Assembly (NCBI GenBank): GCA_003989065.1
Contig: RXIW01000005.1
Location: 30,424 to 94,423 of the forward strand
DNA from: Candidatus Competibacteraceae bacterium
Lineage (GTDB): Bacteria > Pseudomonadota > Gammaproteobacteria > Competibacterales > Competibacteraceae
DNA: 64,000 nucleotides
Direction: 5' to 3'
Part shown: piece after piece, positions 49,051-59,141 of the stretch
How positions within the stretch are numbered: the stretch's first letter is position 1
How the letters are laid out: each line of letters opens with the position of its first letter
Position numbers and translations under genes: made by a program
Notes under the pieces: generated by a model
Told to the model about the DNA's origin: nothing
Seen by the model: the letters and a program-made list of their open reading frames with translations, nothing else
Databases searched by the model: none

Positions 49051-49728
49051 TCAGTGCGCCGCTTTCTCCGGCACAACCTGCGGTGTTTGCGCCGATTGCG
49101 GGGCGTGATGAACCATGGTGTAGGCGTATTCGACGCCGCTGCCATACGCACCGCCCTGTTGTTTGAGCAGGTTCATCAAGGCGTTGTAATGCTCACGCTT
49201 GGCCCAGTCGCGCTGCCATTCGAGCAAGGCGGCGATGGTCGTGAGCCGGATGGCTCCTGCCTGCACCATGCGTGACAGCGCGGCGTCCTGGGCGGCGGGA
49301 GAGGTCGCGCCGCAGCAATCCTCGACGACGTAGATGTGGTAACCGGCGTCCAGCATCTCAAGCGTGGGCCAAGTCACGCAGACCTCGGTCCACAACCCGG
49401 TCATCAAGATGTTCTTCTTGCCGGTCGCCTCGACCGCTGCTCGAAAACCGGCGTCGTCCCAAGCGTTCATGGAGGTGCGTTCGACCACCGGCTGGCCGGG
49501 AAACACGTCGAGCAATTGGGGCCAGATGTAGCCGCTGAACGACTCGGTTTCGACCGCGGTCAACACGGCGGGCACGCCGAATTCCTTGGCGACTTTGGCC
49601 AGGAGCGTGACGTTGTTGATCATCGTCGCCCGATCGATGCTGGCTACGCCGAAGGTCATCTGCGGCTGATGATCGATGAAGACGATAGCGCTGTCTTGCG
49701 GCGTATAAAGCTGATGATAGTGTGACAT
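49051..49728 (-). CDS. YcaC-like isochorismatase-family hydrolase
   Basis: A 225-aa hydrolase from the ATG at 49728 (MSHYHQLYTPQDSAIVFIDHQPQMTFGV). It has the isochorismatase fold residues: Asp in VFIDHQ, Lys in ATGKKNILMTGLWTEVCVTW and the nucleophile Cys in EVCV. This subgroup resembles YcaC, whose substrate is not known. A basic, unlike frame extends far upstream antisense to the OsmC gene and is not part of it. It is part of the hydrolase cluster. Confidence 0.87.
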   Translation of the reverse strand: MSHYHQLYTPQDSAIVFIDHQPQMTFGVASIDRATMINNVTLLAKVAKEFGVPAVLTAVETESFSGYIWPQLLDVFPGQPVVERTSMNAWDDAGFRAAVEATGKKNILMTGLWTEVCVTWPTLEMLDAGYHIYVVEDCCGATSPAAQDAALSRMVQAGAIRLTTIAALLEWQRDWAKREHYNALMNLLKQQGGAYGSGVEYAYTMVHHAPQSAQTPQVVPEKAAH

Positions 49729-49766
49729 GGCGTTTTGCCTCTCCAATGGAAATGGATGGGTTGGTC

Positions 49767-50198
49767 TTAGGTCAGCAGCGTGGCGTCGAGACTGATGGCG
49801 GTTTTCAGCACTTTGGAAACCGGACAACCGGCTTTGGCGTGACCTGCCAATTCGGTAAAAGTCGCCTGATCGATGCCGGGAATACGCGCCGTCAGCGCTA
49901 GATGTACGGCGGTGATCGCGTAACCATCCTCGACTTGTTCCAAGGTGACTCTGGCTTGCGTTTCCATTTCGGTCGCAGTGAACCCCGCTTTGCCTAGGAT
50001 CAGCGAAAGCGCCATGGTGAAGCAGCCGGCGTGCGCTGCGCCCAACAGCTCTTCGGGATTGGTGCCGCGTTGTCCTTCGAAACGACTGGCGAAGCCATAG
50101 GGATAAGCCGCCAACGCGCCGCTTTCGGTCGAAATGGCGCCTTTGCCATCCTTGATTCCACCCGCCCAAACGGCGGAGCCTTTGCGATTGATTTGCAT
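49767..50198 (-). CDS. OsmC family peroxiredoxin-like protein
   Basis: A 143-aa OsmC/Ohr-type protein from the ATG at 50198 (MQINRKGSAVWAGGIKDGKGAIST). The two redox Cys are in AAHAGCFTMALS and AKAGCPVSKVL; FEGQRGTNPEELLGAAHAGC is the usual signature. These proteins reduce organic hydroperoxides. Its place in the cluster suggests that the neighbours also deal with oxidised or reactive small molecules. That link is inference. Confidence 0.92.
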   Translation of the reverse strand: MQINRKGSAVWAGGIKDGKGAISTESGALAAYPYGFASRFEGQRGTNPEELLGAAHAGCFTMALSLILGKAGFTATEMETQARVTLEQVEDGYAITAVHLALTARIPGIDQATFTELAGHAKAGCPVSKVLKTAISLDATLLT

Positions 50199-50232
50199 GA
50201 CGAACTCCTGTGAGCATCGGTGAACGACGGAT

Positions 50233-51102
50233 TCAGCTCCGGGGTCGGTTACGGACGAAACTGGCGATGAGGTCCGCGCATATCTGCGGCGCTTCGTGAT
50301 GGGGGCCATGACCCATTTGCGGGAACACCATCAGATGAACCGACTGGCATTCGCGATTGAGATCGAACCAGTTCTCGACCGGGAAAACGATCTCGTGATC
50401 GCCCGAAATCACCAGAATCGGGATCGAGGTGGATTTGAGAAAGTCGCGGTAGCCGCCATCGTCGTGGAATAGATCTTCGTGCCGGGTTTCCGCCAGCATC
50501 CGCAGATACGTTTCTTCCGGAATCGGGGGGCTGAGATCGGTCGTGCGCTGGGCGATACGTTGGTGTGAGCGCTGGGCCGCCGCCCGGCTCGCCGCCGATT
50601 TCGGCTCGAAAAACAGGATGATCTCGTCTTCCAGATCGTTATCCGGTTTGAGCGCCGTCTGCATGAAGATCGGCTCTGGAGGGTGGTTGACCTTGCCCGG
50701 TGGTGTAGTGCCCATCAGGATCATGTGCGTGACACGTTCGGCATAACGGGCGGTGACGACTTGCGCGGCCATACCGCCAAGCGACCAGCCGCCGATGACG
50801 AATTGTTCCAGATCCAGCGCATCGGCCAGATCCTTGGCGTCCTTGGCCAACGCTTTACGTTCGTAGGTCGCCCGTCCCGTCGATTGGCCGAGACCGCTGT
50901 AATCGAAGGTAATGACGCGGAAATGCTCTGCCAGCGCGTCGAGAAAGGCTGGATCCCAGACGTCGAGGACTCCGCGCAGACGATTGCATAAAATCAGCGG
51001 TGGGCCATCGCCCAGCGAGCGATAAGCGATCTTGCGATCATCGATCGTCGCGAATTGCGTCGGCGCCGATACGGCGTTTTGGGATGCGAGCATTGCGGTC
51101 AT
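50233..51102 (-). CDS. Alpha/beta hydrolase
   Basis: A 289-aa alpha/beta hydrolase starting MTAMLASQNAVSAPTQFATIDDRKIAYRSLGDGPPLILCNRLRG. The nucleophile Ser is in IGGWSLGGMAAQ; the acid lies in VISGDHEIVFP and the His in MGHGPHHEAPQ. The usual HG oxyanion block is replaced by CNRLRG, seen in one hydrolase subgroup. It is the first gene of the cluster after the regulator, separated by 285 bases that could hold its promoter. Confidence 0.86.
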   Translation of the reverse strand: MTAMLASQNAVSAPTQFATIDDRKIAYRSLGDGPPLILCNRLRGVLDVWDPAFLDALAEHFRVITFDYSGLGQSTGRATYERKALAKDAKDLADALDLEQFVIGGWSLGGMAAQVVTARYAERVTHMILMGTTPPGKVNHPPEPIFMQTALKPDNDLEDEIILFFEPKSAASRAAAQRSHQRIAQRTTDLSPPIPEETYLRMLAETRHEDLFHDDGGYRDFLKSTSIPILVISGDHEIVFPVENWFDLNRECQSVHLMVFPQMGHGPHHEAPQICADLIASFVRNRPRS

Positions 51103-51387
51103 GAGGGAACTCCCGCACTAGCGAATATCCTGTGCATGAATCTGTTTTGAACAGGCGAGAACAGCGTCATCAAGGCGATATTGTCGACGGACCCAGCAGA
51201 TAGCCTTGAATGAATCGAGCTCTGTTCGAGCAGTGCGTTGTTGTGATTTGCGGACAAAGCATGACTCTATGCGCAGGTTCACGCTATTGATCGGGTGGGC
51301 GAGTTTTTTACGCTGCCGAGGAATGGTTTCCGCCTCCTCCTTTTGGAGGAGACAGACGGTCGGCGTGAATGGCGTGGCGTTACGCGG
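51103..51387. promoter_or_regulatory. Regulator-to-hydrolase intergenic region with a hairpin
   Basis: 285 bases between the response regulator and the hydrolase cluster. CTCCTCC at 51334-51340 pairs with GGAGGAG at 51345-51351 around TTTT, soon after the regulator stop on the minus strand, and could end that transcript. The remainder is gene-free and is the likely place of the cluster promoter; no known motif is recognised. Confidence 0.4.
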
Positions 51388-52008
51388 TTAGAGTTGGATC
51401 AAACCGCGCCGGCTGGCGACGGTGATGGCTTCGGTGCGGCTGAGCACATTCAGCTTGGCGAAGATATTGCGGAGATGGGATTTGACCGTGGTTTCGCTGA
51501 TGAAGAGCGCAACGCCGATTTCCCGGTTGCTCTTGCCGCGGGCCAGCAGCGCCAGCACGTCCAGTTCGCGCCCGGTCAAGGTTTCGCTGCTGATGCCCGC
51601 CGCCAGCTTCGCCACCAGCGCTGGCGCGATGCAGGTTTCGCCGCCATGGACCTTGCGGATGCACTCCAGCAATTCCTCGCGCTGGGCATCCTTCAACAGA
51701 TAGCCCTTGGCCCCAGATTTGATGGCCTGGGCAATCTCGTTATCGGTATCGAAGGTGGTCAGCACCACGATGCGGGCTAAGGCATCGTGGTGACGAATGG
51801 CGTCCATTGCGCCGACGCCGTTCAGCAACGGCATCCGCAGATCGAGCAGGGTCACGTTGGGGCGATGTTGCAGCCAAAGAGCTACGGCTTCGAGCCCATT
51901 GGCCGCTTCACCGACCACCTGCATGTCCGGCTGACGACCGATGATGGCCGCCAGACCTTCGCGCACCATCACATGGTCGTCGGCGATCAGCACTTGGATC
52001 TTGGTCAT
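51388..52008 (-). CDS. NarL/LuxR-type response regulator
   Basis: A 206-aa response regulator from the ATG at 52008 (MTKIQVLIADDHVMVREGL). The receiver domain has Asp10-Asp11 and the phospho-acceptor Asp56 in LLDLRMPLL, and the Lys of GAKGYLLKD. The C-terminal LuxR helix-turn-helix reads LTGRELDVLALLARGKSNREIGVALFISETTVKSHLRNIFAKL. A TTG at 52032 would overlap the kinase stop and is an alternative start. It is the partner of the kinase upstream and probably controls the hydrolase cluster. Confidence 0.93.
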   Translation of the reverse strand: MTKIQVLIADDHVMVREGLAAIIGRQPDMQVVGEAANGLEAVALWLQHRPNVTLLDLRMPLLNGVGAMDAIRHHDALARIVVLTTFDTDNEIAQAIKSGAKGYLLKDAQREELLECIRKVHGGETCIAPALVAKLAAGISSETLTGRELDVLALLARGKSNREIGVALFISETTVKSHLRNIFAKLNVLSRTEAITVASRRGLIQL

Positions 52009-52028
52009 CGGCGTGTTTCTCGGCGGCG

Positions 52029-54998
52029 TCAAGGGAGCGAAACGGAAGGATCGTGCGGCAACGGCAGGGTAATGATGATGACCGTGCCGGTGTTGCGCCC
52101 GCTCTGGATGGTCAAGCGGCCGCCCATGCTTTTGACGCGTTCGCCAATGCCTAACAGGCCGAAACCGTCATGCTTGCACAGAGGATCGAAGCCACGGCCA
52201 TCGTCGCGCAATTCCAGGAGCAGGCCATCCGCCGCAAAGGTCAGTTGCAGGGAGAAATGCTGCGCTTGGGCATGGCGGAGAGTATTGATCAGCACTTCCT
52301 GGCCGATCCGTAGGATATTGTCCTCCCATTCCGCTGGCAGCGCCCGCGGCGCGCCCTGCAAGATACAGCTCGCTTGCAGCGGCGTGCCCTGGGTTGTCTT
52401 GCGCAACAGGTCGTTCAGCGCTTCGCACAGGTTTTTTTCTTCCAGGGCCTGTAGGCGCAGGGCCTGCACCGAGCGGCGGGCTTCTTTCAGGCCGTCGCGG
52501 GCAATATCGCTGGCGCGACCGCAATGGGCTTCGGCTTCCGCCGCCAGACCTTTGGTCGTGGCGTCGGCAGCTGCCTCCAATTGCACGATCACCCCGGTGA
52601 AGCCTTGGGCCAGCGTGTCGTGGATATCGCGGGCCATGCGGTTGCGCTCGGCGGTGATGGCCACTTGACGGCTTTGTCGGGACAGCCGCGTCAACTGGAT
52701 TGCCAGGGTGGCCTGATGGGCCAGCGCTTGCGCCAACTCGATCTCTTCCCGGCGAAACGAGCGCTTGGTTTGAAAACGAATGCTGGTGATGCCGGTCACC
52801 TGGCCGGCGATCAGCATGGGAATGAACAGGACCGCGCGAATCCCCAGGGTTTGCAGATGCTTTTTCAGCAGCAGGATGCAGCTGTCCGGATCGGCGTGGG
52901 TATCGTCCATGACCGTATGCCAGACGGCGTCCGGGTTCGATCCTATCCGTAGCTGGGCGGTGGTGCGGTCGATGTCCTCTAGCACCGCATATTGGCCGGT
53001 GCGGAAGATTTCCCGCCATATGGGATGATCCTGGGACTCGATCGGCAGCTGTGCGGCCGGATGCGCGGCATCGCCGCGGGTTTGGAAACAGCCGTCCTCG
53101 ACCACGGCGATGAGCTCCAGCCAGTCGCCGATATCGCTACGATTCCAGACCGTGACGCTATGAGCGCTGGACTGCTCGACCAGCGTGCGCAACACATGCT
53201 CCAGCAGGCGATCCGGGTCCGATTCTTGGGCCAGGGCGTCCAGGGTATGGGTCAGGGCATCCAATTGTCCGCGGGCCAGATGTTCCGATGCACGCAAGGC
53301 TTCGGCGGCTTGTTTGCGCTGGGTAATGTCGCGCAGGATGACCGTCAGAATGCGCTCGTCGCCCAGATCGAGTTTGGAGATCGAGGCTTCGGCCGGAAAC
53401 TCCTGTCCATTCTTGCGTAACCCGAACACCTCGCGCCGTTGCCCCATCCCCCGCGCGATTCTGGAGGCGGATTGGGCGAAATCGTTCAGATGTCGGTGGT
53501 GGGCGTCGACGAAGCGTTGCGGCAGTAGCAGGTCGAGCGATTTGCCGATGACCTCGGCCTGGATGTAGCCGAACACCCGTTCCGCGCCCCGGTTGAACAA
53601 GACGATGCGTTGTTTGGCGTCCACCGAGATGATGGCGTCTTCGGCAATCTCCAGGATCCCTTCGAAACGCGCTTTGGCGGCGCGTGTGGCTTCTTGCGAG
53701 CGCACCTGTTCGGTCACGTCCATGACGGCTCCGACGAATTCGACGGCGCCGAACTCGAGCGGCGTGGCGCGGGCGACGATATGAACCTGTTTCACCGAGC
53801 CGTCGGGCATCGAGAGGCGATGCTGGAGGTCGAAGCCGGTCCGGTCGCGCATCGCCTGGTCGATCGTCCAGCGAACATGGGCCAGATCTTCCGGATGCAC
53901 GCGATCGAACAGGCGTTCCAGCGTGGGCTCGATCTGGCGATTATAGCCGAGTATGCAAAACGTCTCGTTCGACCAGATGATCCTGCCGCTGGCGAGATTC
54001 CAGCCGAAGCTGCCGGTGCGGCTCAGTTGTTGCGCCTGCGCCAGATAGGCTTCGCTCTGCCGCAGCGCCGCTTCGGTGTGGTCGCGTTCGATGGCGATGG
54101 CCGCCAGGTGGGTGATGCGCTCGATGATTTCCTGATGGCGCGCATCGGGGTGGCCGGATTCGCGCGCATACAGGGCGAAGGTGCCCAGCACCTGGCCGTC
54201 TGCGGCCAGGATCGGCGTGGACCAGCACGCGCGCAGCCCATGCGCCAGCGGGAAATCACGATGATCGTCCGGCAGCGGGGCAGTGGCGATGTCGGCGATG
54301 ATCACCGGTTCGCGGCGGTAGACGGCCATGCCACATGGACCGGTAGCAGGGCCGATGACGAAGCCGTGGGACTGGTGCGCGAAACTGGCCGGTAGACTGG
54401 GCGCGGCGCCGACCCAAAGACGGTCGCCGACCGGGCTCAGCAGCAGAATGGTCGCCCGCACCTGGCTGGAGATTTCCTCCACCAGCCGGCACAGCGCATC
54501 GAGGATCGAGAACAGCGAGTATCCCCGCGCGCTCATTTCCAGCACCCGCTTCTCGCCGGCCAGCAAGGCTTCCGACCATTGGCGATCGTCGATATCGGTG
54601 TTCTGGCCGTACCACTTGACCAATATTCCCTGTTCGTCGTACAGGGGCACGGCCCGAAACAGGAACCAGCGATAGGCCCCGTCGTAGCGTCGCAAGCGCG
54701 CTTCCGTCTCGCCCGGCTGGCCGCTGGTCAACACCGAACGCCAGTAGTTCACCAGCTCGGGTAGATCGTCGGGATGGATGGCGATCTGCCAACCCCAGCC
54801 GCTGGCCTGGGCGAGGGTGAGGCCGGTGTATTCGCGCCAGCGTTGGTTGAGGAAATCGATGTAGCCATCCGGGAGAGCGCTCCAGACCAGCCCCGGAATG
54901 GTGTCGATGACCAGACGATGGTCTTGTCCCGCGCCGGTCATGGATGGATCGAGGCCGTTGTCGTGGAGGGTCGCCATGGGTAATCTGCGCCGTTGCAT
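52029..54998 (-). CDS. PAS/GAF multi-domain sensor histidine kinase (NarX-type)
   Basis: A 989-aa sensor kinase without transmembrane segments. Domains in order: PAS (about 25-140), GAF (about 155-305), PAS (about 310-435), PAS (about 440-560), GAF (about 575-770), HisKA_3 with the phospho-His in RDIHDTLAQGFTG (about 795), then the ATPase domain (about 880-985) with NxLRHAQA, DDGRGFD and GFGLLGIGERV. The HisKA_3 type fits its NarL-like partner. The input signal is likely cytoplasmic; it could be redox or small molecules. An ATG at 54977 is a second start option. Confidence 0.9.
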   Translation of the reverse strand: MQRRRLPMATLHDNGLDPSMTGAGQDHRLVIDTIPGLVWSALPDGYIDFLNQRWREYTGLTLAQASGWGWQIAIHPDDLPELVNYWRSVLTSGQPGETEARLRRYDGAYRWFLFRAVPLYDEQGILVKWYGQNTDIDDRQWSEALLAGEKRVLEMSARGYSLFSILDALCRLVEEISSQVRATILLLSPVGDRLWVGAAPSLPASFAHQSHGFVIGPATGPCGMAVYRREPVIIADIATAPLPDDHRDFPLAHGLRACWSTPILAADGQVLGTFALYARESGHPDARHQEIIERITHLAAIAIERDHTEAALRQSEAYLAQAQQLSRTGSFGWNLASGRIIWSNETFCILGYNRQIEPTLERLFDRVHPEDLAHVRWTIDQAMRDRTGFDLQHRLSMPDGSVKQVHIVARATPLEFGAVEFVGAVMDVTEQVRSQEATRAAKARFEGILEIAEDAIISVDAKQRIVLFNRGAERVFGYIQAEVIGKSLDLLLPQRFVDAHHRHLNDFAQSASRIARGMGQRREVFGLRKNGQEFPAEASISKLDLGDERILTVILRDITQRKQAAEALRASEHLARGQLDALTHTLDALAQESDPDRLLEHVLRTLVEQSSAHSVTVWNRSDIGDWLELIAVVEDGCFQTRGDAAHPAAQLPIESQDHPIWREIFRTGQYAVLEDIDRTTAQLRIGSNPDAVWHTVMDDTHADPDSCILLLKKHLQTLGIRAVLFIPMLIAGQVTGITSIRFQTKRSFRREEIELAQALAHQATLAIQLTRLSRQSRQVAITAERNRMARDIHDTLAQGFTGVIVQLEAAADATTKGLAAEAEAHCGRASDIARDGLKEARRSVQALRLQALEEKNLCEALNDLLRKTTQGTPLQASCILQGAPRALPAEWEDNILRIGQEVLINTLRHAQAQHFSLQLTFAADGLLLELRDDGRGFDPLCKHDGFGLLGIGERVKSMGGRLTIQSGRNTGTVIIITLPLPHDPSVSLP

Positions 54999-55110
54999 CC
55001 GCCTTCATCAAGTGTATGGAGTTTTGAAGGCGACGGAGCGAAAAACGCATGGCGGAACGCAGCGCCGGTCGGCGCGTCGACATCAATCAATGCGCGGCTT
55101 TGCTCCCGGT

Positions 55111-56193
55111 TCAGGCATCGTTGTTCCCCAGGACGGCGCGTTGGCGGCGCTGGGCGAAATCCAACAGGCGACGGATGGGGCGCACCGCCCGTTCGCGGAT
55201 CGCCTCGTCGATCACGATCTCGTTGTCGCCGCTCTCCAGCACTCGGGCCAGATTGCGCAGGCCGTTCATCGCCATCCACGGACAGTGGGCGCAACTGACG
55301 CAGGTCGCGCCTTTGCCGACGATCGGCGCTTCCAACAGGATCTTGTCCGGTGCGGCCTGCTTCATCTTGTGAAATAGGCCGTTGTCGGTGGCGACAATGA
55401 ATTTCCGTGCCGGCAATTCGACCACCGCCTTGACCATGGCTGTGGTCGAACCGACCAGATCGGCTTCGGCGATCACTTCCAGCGGCGATTCCGGATGGAC
55501 CAACACCATGGCGTCGGGATGTTCGGCATGCAGTTTTTTCAGGCCGTCGGCCTTGAACGCCTCGTGCACCACGCAAGCCCCGTTCCACAACAGCATGTCC
55601 GCGCCGGTTTCCCGCTGAACGTAAGCGCCCAGATGCCGGTCCGGCGCCCAGATCAGCTTCTCGCCCTGTTCCGCCAGATGGCGCACCAGTTCCAGGGCGA
55701 TGCCCGAGGTCACCACCCAGTCGGAACGGGCTTTCACCGCCGCGCTGGTATTGGCGTAGACCACCACGGTGCGATCGGGATGCTGATCGCAGAAGGCGGC
55801 GAATTCATCGGCCGGACAGCCCAGATCCAGCGAGCATTCCGCCGCCAGATCGGGCATCAGCACCCGTTTTTCCGGGTTGAGGATCTTGGCGGTCTCGCCC
55901 ATGAACCGCACCCCGGCCACCACCAGCGTGCTGGATGTGCATTCGGTGCCGAAGCGGGCCATGTCCAGCGAATCGGAGACATAGCCGCCGGTCGCTTCGG
56001 CCAGCTCCTGCAGCTCGGGCGAGGTGTAGTAATGTGCGACCAGGGTGGCGTCGTGCTCTGCCAGCAGACGCTCGATGCGTGCGACCAGAGCGGCCTTCTC
56101 GGCTGCGTCCAGAATCTCGATGACGGTAGTCGGCACTTGCCCCGGCGCTAGGCGATGGTCCTTCATGGCAATCTCGGCGGTGACTGCGCTCAT
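55111..56193 (-). CDS. nadA: Quinolinate synthase A
   Basis: Condenses iminoaspartate with dihydroxyacetone phosphate in NAD synthesis using a [4Fe-4S] cluster. The 360-aa protein has the NadA blocks [61 protein letters not shown] and [18 protein letters not shown]; cysteines in the second and last blocks include the cluster ligands. nadB and nadC are not in the window. It is transcribed away from the lipase-like gene. Confidence 0.96.
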   Translation of the reverse strand: MSAVTAEIAMKDHRLAPGQVPTTVIEILDAAEKAALVARIERLLAEHDATLVAHYYTSPELQELAEATGGYVSDSLDMARFGTECTSSTLVVAGVRFMGETAKILNPEKRVLMPDLAAECSLDLGCPADEFAAFCDQHPDRTVVVYANTSAAVKARSDWVVTSGIALELVRHLAEQGEKLIWAPDRHLGAYVQRETGADMLLWNGACVVHEAFKADGLKKLHAEHPDAMVLVHPESPLEVIAEADLVGSTTAMVKAVVELPARKFIVATDNGLFHKMKQAAPDKILLEAPIVGKGATCVSCAHCPWMAMNGLRNLARVLESGDNEIVIDEAIRERAVRPIRRLLDFAQRRQRAVLGNNDA

Positions 56194-56415
56194 GATGTTC
56201 TCCAGAGGTCTCCAGCGAGCGTAGCGCTCACTGCATGGAATCGATCGGTGGGAATGAAGGGATCATAGTTTCTTCATTTTGATGCTATGACGGGTCGATG
56301 GCGAATATTTTACAGGCCGATCAACCCGGCTTGCGGCAGATTTCGGTTAAAATTCATCTTTTCATAATCCATTTCGTAATAACGACCCAAGAACGATCTA
56401 AGTGGGGAGGTGATG

Positions 56416-57057
56416 ATGACGGCCCAGCGGGAGACAGTGGTGCTGGTGCATGGCCTGTATGTCCATGGCTTGTGGATGCGCCTGCTTGAATACTGGCTGG
56501 AGCAGGCCGGCTACGACACCGTGAATTTTTCCTACCCCTCCATCAGCCGCTCGCCGTCCGAGAACGCCGGTGAGCTGCAGGCGGTACTGAAGGATCTGGA
56601 TGCACCGGCTGTGCATTTCCTGGCCCACAGCATGGGGGGGCTGGTGGTCCGGCACCTGTTCCGGCAATACCCCAACCAGCGGCCGGGCCGGATCGTGACG
56701 CTGGGCACACCCCACCAGGGCAGTTATGCCGCCCGCATCATGCATGGCAGCGGGCTTGGGTTTTTCGTGGGACGAGGGCTGGAAGACGGCTTGCTGGGCG
56801 ATGCGCCGGTCTGGACCGGGCCAAACCTGCTGGGCTCGATCGCCGGTACCCTGAACGTTGGGCTGGGGCTGTTGTTTCCCGGCATGCCAGCGCCGGCGGA
56901 CGGCATCATCGCCGTGGTCGAAACCCAGCTGTCGGGCATGGCCGACCATATCTGCCTGCCGGTTTCGCATATGCAGATGCTGGTTGATCCGACCACGGTC
57001 GCCCAGGCTTGTGCCTTCTTCGCCACCGGTCGGTTCCGCCATCCGCCGCATGCGTAG
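56416..57057 (+). CDS. Lipase/esterase-like alpha/beta hydrolase
   Basis: A 213-aa hydrolase with [21 protein letters not shown], nucleophile Ser in [14 protein letters not shown], and [16 protein letters not shown], the pattern of PGAP1/lipase-class proteins. The catalytic His may be in the VSHMQML stretch. GGGGAGG ends 5 nt before the ATG at 56416; the ATG at 56413 and the GTG at 56410 are alternative starts. No signal peptide is seen. The substrate is unknown. It precedes yebC on the same strand. Confidence 0.85.
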   Translation: MTAQRETVVLVHGLYVHGLWMRLLEYWLEQAGYDTVNFSYPSISRSPSENAGELQAVLKDLDAPAVHFLAHSMGGLVVRHLFRQYPNQRPGRIVTLGTPHQGSYAARIMHGSGLGFFVGRGLEDGLLGDAPVWTGPNLLGSIAGTLNVGLGLLFPGMPAPADGIIAVVETQLSGMADHICLPVSHMQMLVDPTTVAQACAFFATGRFRHPPHA

Positions 57058-57122
57058 CGGGAAGCCAAAATGATAAACTGATCTTTCATGCATTCTACGA
57101 TACAGCAGGCAAGAGGCTACGC

Positions 57123-57866
57123 ATGGCAGGACATAGTAAATGGGCGAATATCCAACATCGGAAGAACGCCCAGGACGCCAAACGCGGCAAACTGTTCACC
57201 CGGTTGATCCGGGAAATCACGGTCGCAGCCCGCATGAGCGGCGGCGACCCCGGAGCTAATCCCCGGTTGCGGTTGGTAATGGACAAAGGATTGGCCGCCA
57301 ACATGCCCAGGGACACCATCGATCGCGCCATCAAGCGCGGCACCGGCGCGCTGGACGGCGTGGAATACGAGGAGATCCGCTACGAGGGCTACGGCCCCAG
57401 CGGGGTCGCGGTGATGGTCGACGCCCTGACCGACAATCGCAACCGCACGGTGGCCGAAGTGCGCCACGCCTTCACCAAGTGCGGCGGCAATCTCGGCACC
57501 TCCGGGTCGGTCGCCTTCCAGTTCACCGAGCAGGGCGTGTTGAGCTATCCGGCCGGTTGCGATGAAGATCGCATCATGGAAGTGGCGATCGAAGCCGGGG
57601 CCGACGATGTGGCCAGCAACTCCGATGGTTCGGTAGAGGTGCTGACCGATCCGGCGGCGTTTCATACGGTCAAGGAGGCGATGGTCGCGGCCGGACTGAC
57701 GCCCGAGGATGCGGAGGTGACCCAGCGGGCCGCTTCCAACGTCACCCTCGGCTTCGACGATGCCCAGAAGATGGTTAAGCTGCTGGAGATGTTGGAAGAT
57801 CTGGACGATACCCAGAACGTCTATTCCAACGCCGACATCCCCGACGACATCCTGGCCAAACTCTGA
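57123..57866 (+). CDS. yebC: YebC/PmpR family regulatory protein
   Basis: A 247-aa YebC/TACO1-type protein starting [32 protein letters not shown]. The family has been described as a transcriptional regulator and as a ribosome-associated factor easing polyproline stalls. [26 protein letters not shown] and [12 protein letters not shown] are diagnostic. AGAGG precedes the ATG. Its stop is 2 nt before ruvC, so it heads the ruv operon as in many gammaproteobacteria. Confidence 0.96.
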   Translation: MAGHSKWANIQHRKNAQDAKRGKLFTRLIREITVAARMSGGDPGANPRLRLVMDKGLAANMPRDTIDRAIKRGTGALDGVEYEEIRYEGYGPSGVAVMVDALTDNRNRTVAEVRHAFTKCGGNLGTSGSVAFQFTEQGVLSYPAGCDEDRIMEVAIEAGADDVASNSDGSVEVLTDPAAFHTVKEAMVAAGLTPEDAEVTQRAASNVTLGFDDAQKMVKLLEMLEDLDDTQNVYSNADIPDDILAKL

Positions 57867-57868
57867 CC

Positions 57869-58393
57869 GTGACCGTGGTCCGGCTGCTGGGCATCGATCC
57901 TGGTTCGCGCATCACCGGCTACGGTGTCGTCGACATGGATGGGCCACGCAGCCGCCATGTCGCCAGCGGCTGTATTCGGACCGCCAGCGATCGGCCCCTG
58001 CCGGAACGCTTGAAGACGATCTTCGAGGGGGTGAGCGAAGTGATCCGGCAGTACCAGCCGATGGAGGTCGCCGCCGAGCAGGTGTTCATGCACCGCAATC
58101 CCGATTCGGCGCTCAAGCTGGGACAGGCCCGCGGCGCAGCTCTGTGCGCGGTGGTGATGGCCGGACTGCCGGTCAGCGAATACGCGCCGCGAGCCATCAA
58201 GCAGGCGGTGGTCGGCGGCGGCGCGGCCGACAAGAATCAGGTGCAACGCATGGTGGCGTTGTTGCTGAATCTGCCGGAGTCGCCGCAGGCCGACGCTGCT
58301 GACGCCCTGGCGGTAGCCATCTGCCACGGCCACACTCGCCAGACCCTGCAGCGTTTGGCGGCTGTCAGCCTGCCGGTGCGGAGACGGCGATGA
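57869..58393 (+). CDS. ruvC: Holliday junction resolvase RuvC
   Basis: Endonuclease that resolves Holliday junctions with RuvAB. The 174-aa protein begins with a GTG 2 nt after yebC. Catalytic acids are in LLGIDPGSR (Asp10), the AAEQVF block and the C-terminal [26 protein letters not shown] is the family core. It overlaps ruvA by 4 nt. Confidence 0.96.
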   Translation: MTVVRLLGIDPGSRITGYGVVDMDGPRSRHVASGCIRTASDRPLPERLKTIFEGVSEVIRQYQPMEVAAEQVFMHRNPDSALKLGQARGAALCAVVMAGLPVSEYAPRAIKQAVVGGGAADKNQVQRMVALLLNLPESPQADAADALAVAICHGHTRQTLQRLAAVSLPVRRRR

Positions 58394-58998
58394 TTGGCCG
58401 TTTGCGCGGTGCGCTGGTCTGGAAACAGCCGCCGTATCTGTTGATCGATGTCCAGGGGGTCGGTTACGAGCTGGAGGCTTCGTTGACCACCTTCCAGACC
58501 TTGCCGGAAATCGGCGTCGAAGTGATGCTGCATACCCATCTGGCGGTGCGCGAAGACGCCCATACCCTGTACGGTTTCGCCAGCGTCGACGAGCGTAGCC
58601 TGTTTCGCAACCTGATTCGGGTGACCGGCATCGGCCCGCGGTTGGCGCTGCTGATCCTGTCGGGGATGAGCGTGGAGCTGTTTGGCCGCTGCGTGCGCGA
58701 AGGCGATGCCGCTGCGCTGACCCGGTTGCCGGGGATCGGCAAGAAAACCGCTGAGCGCTTGATCATCGAGATGCGCGACCGTATCGATGCGCTGGGACTC
58801 CAGCCGGGTGGCGTGGCGTTGCCGGGCGGACGGACAGCCGTGCCGGAGGCCAGTCCGGTTGAAGACGCCATCAGCGCGCTGGTAGCCTTGGGTTACAAGT
58901 TGCCCGAAGCATCCCGCATGGTGCAGTCGCTCGAAACCGAAGGCTTGACCAGCGAAGCGATCATCCGCCAAGCTTTACAGGCCAGCGTTCGCCGATAG
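58390..58998 (+). CDS. ruvA: Holliday junction branch-migration protein RuvA
   Basis: DNA-binding partner of the RuvB motor. The 202-aa protein starts [29 protein letters not shown]. Two helix-hairpin-helix motifs are visible ([13 protein letters not shown] and [16 protein letters not shown]), followed by a linker and the C-terminal domain III ([18 protein letters not shown]). Its ATG overlaps the ruvC stop. Length fits E. coli RuvA. Confidence 0.96.
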   Translation: MIGRLRGALVWKQPPYLLIDVQGVGYELEASLTTFQTLPEIGVEVMLHTHLAVREDAHTLYGFASVDERSLFRNLIRVTGIGPRLALLILSGMSVELFGRCVREGDAAALTRLPGIGKKTAERLIIEMRDRIDALGLQPGGVALPGGRTAVPEASPVEDAISALVALGYKLPEASRMVQSLETEGLTSEAIIRQALQASVRR

Positions 58999-59058
58999 CG
59001 CGGACGCTGGGTCGAAAACAGGTAACGCCACTTTCCGTTTAGCCTTACACTTTTCCAC

Positions 59059-59110
59059 TAGCCATTCCCGCTAGTCATTCCTGATAGCCATTCCCGATAG
59101 CCATTCCACT
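59059..59110. repeat. Four 13-bp tandem repeats between ruvA and ruvB
   Basis: Four units of TAGCCATTCCCGx run end to end at 59059-59071, 59072-59084, 59085-59097 and 59098-59110, with one to three changes each. They end 31 bases before the ruvB ATG and separate ruvB from ruvA by an unusually long gap. Confidence 0.85.
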
Positions 59111-59141
59111 GTTGCACACTCCGGATCACACTGCTGCCGCC

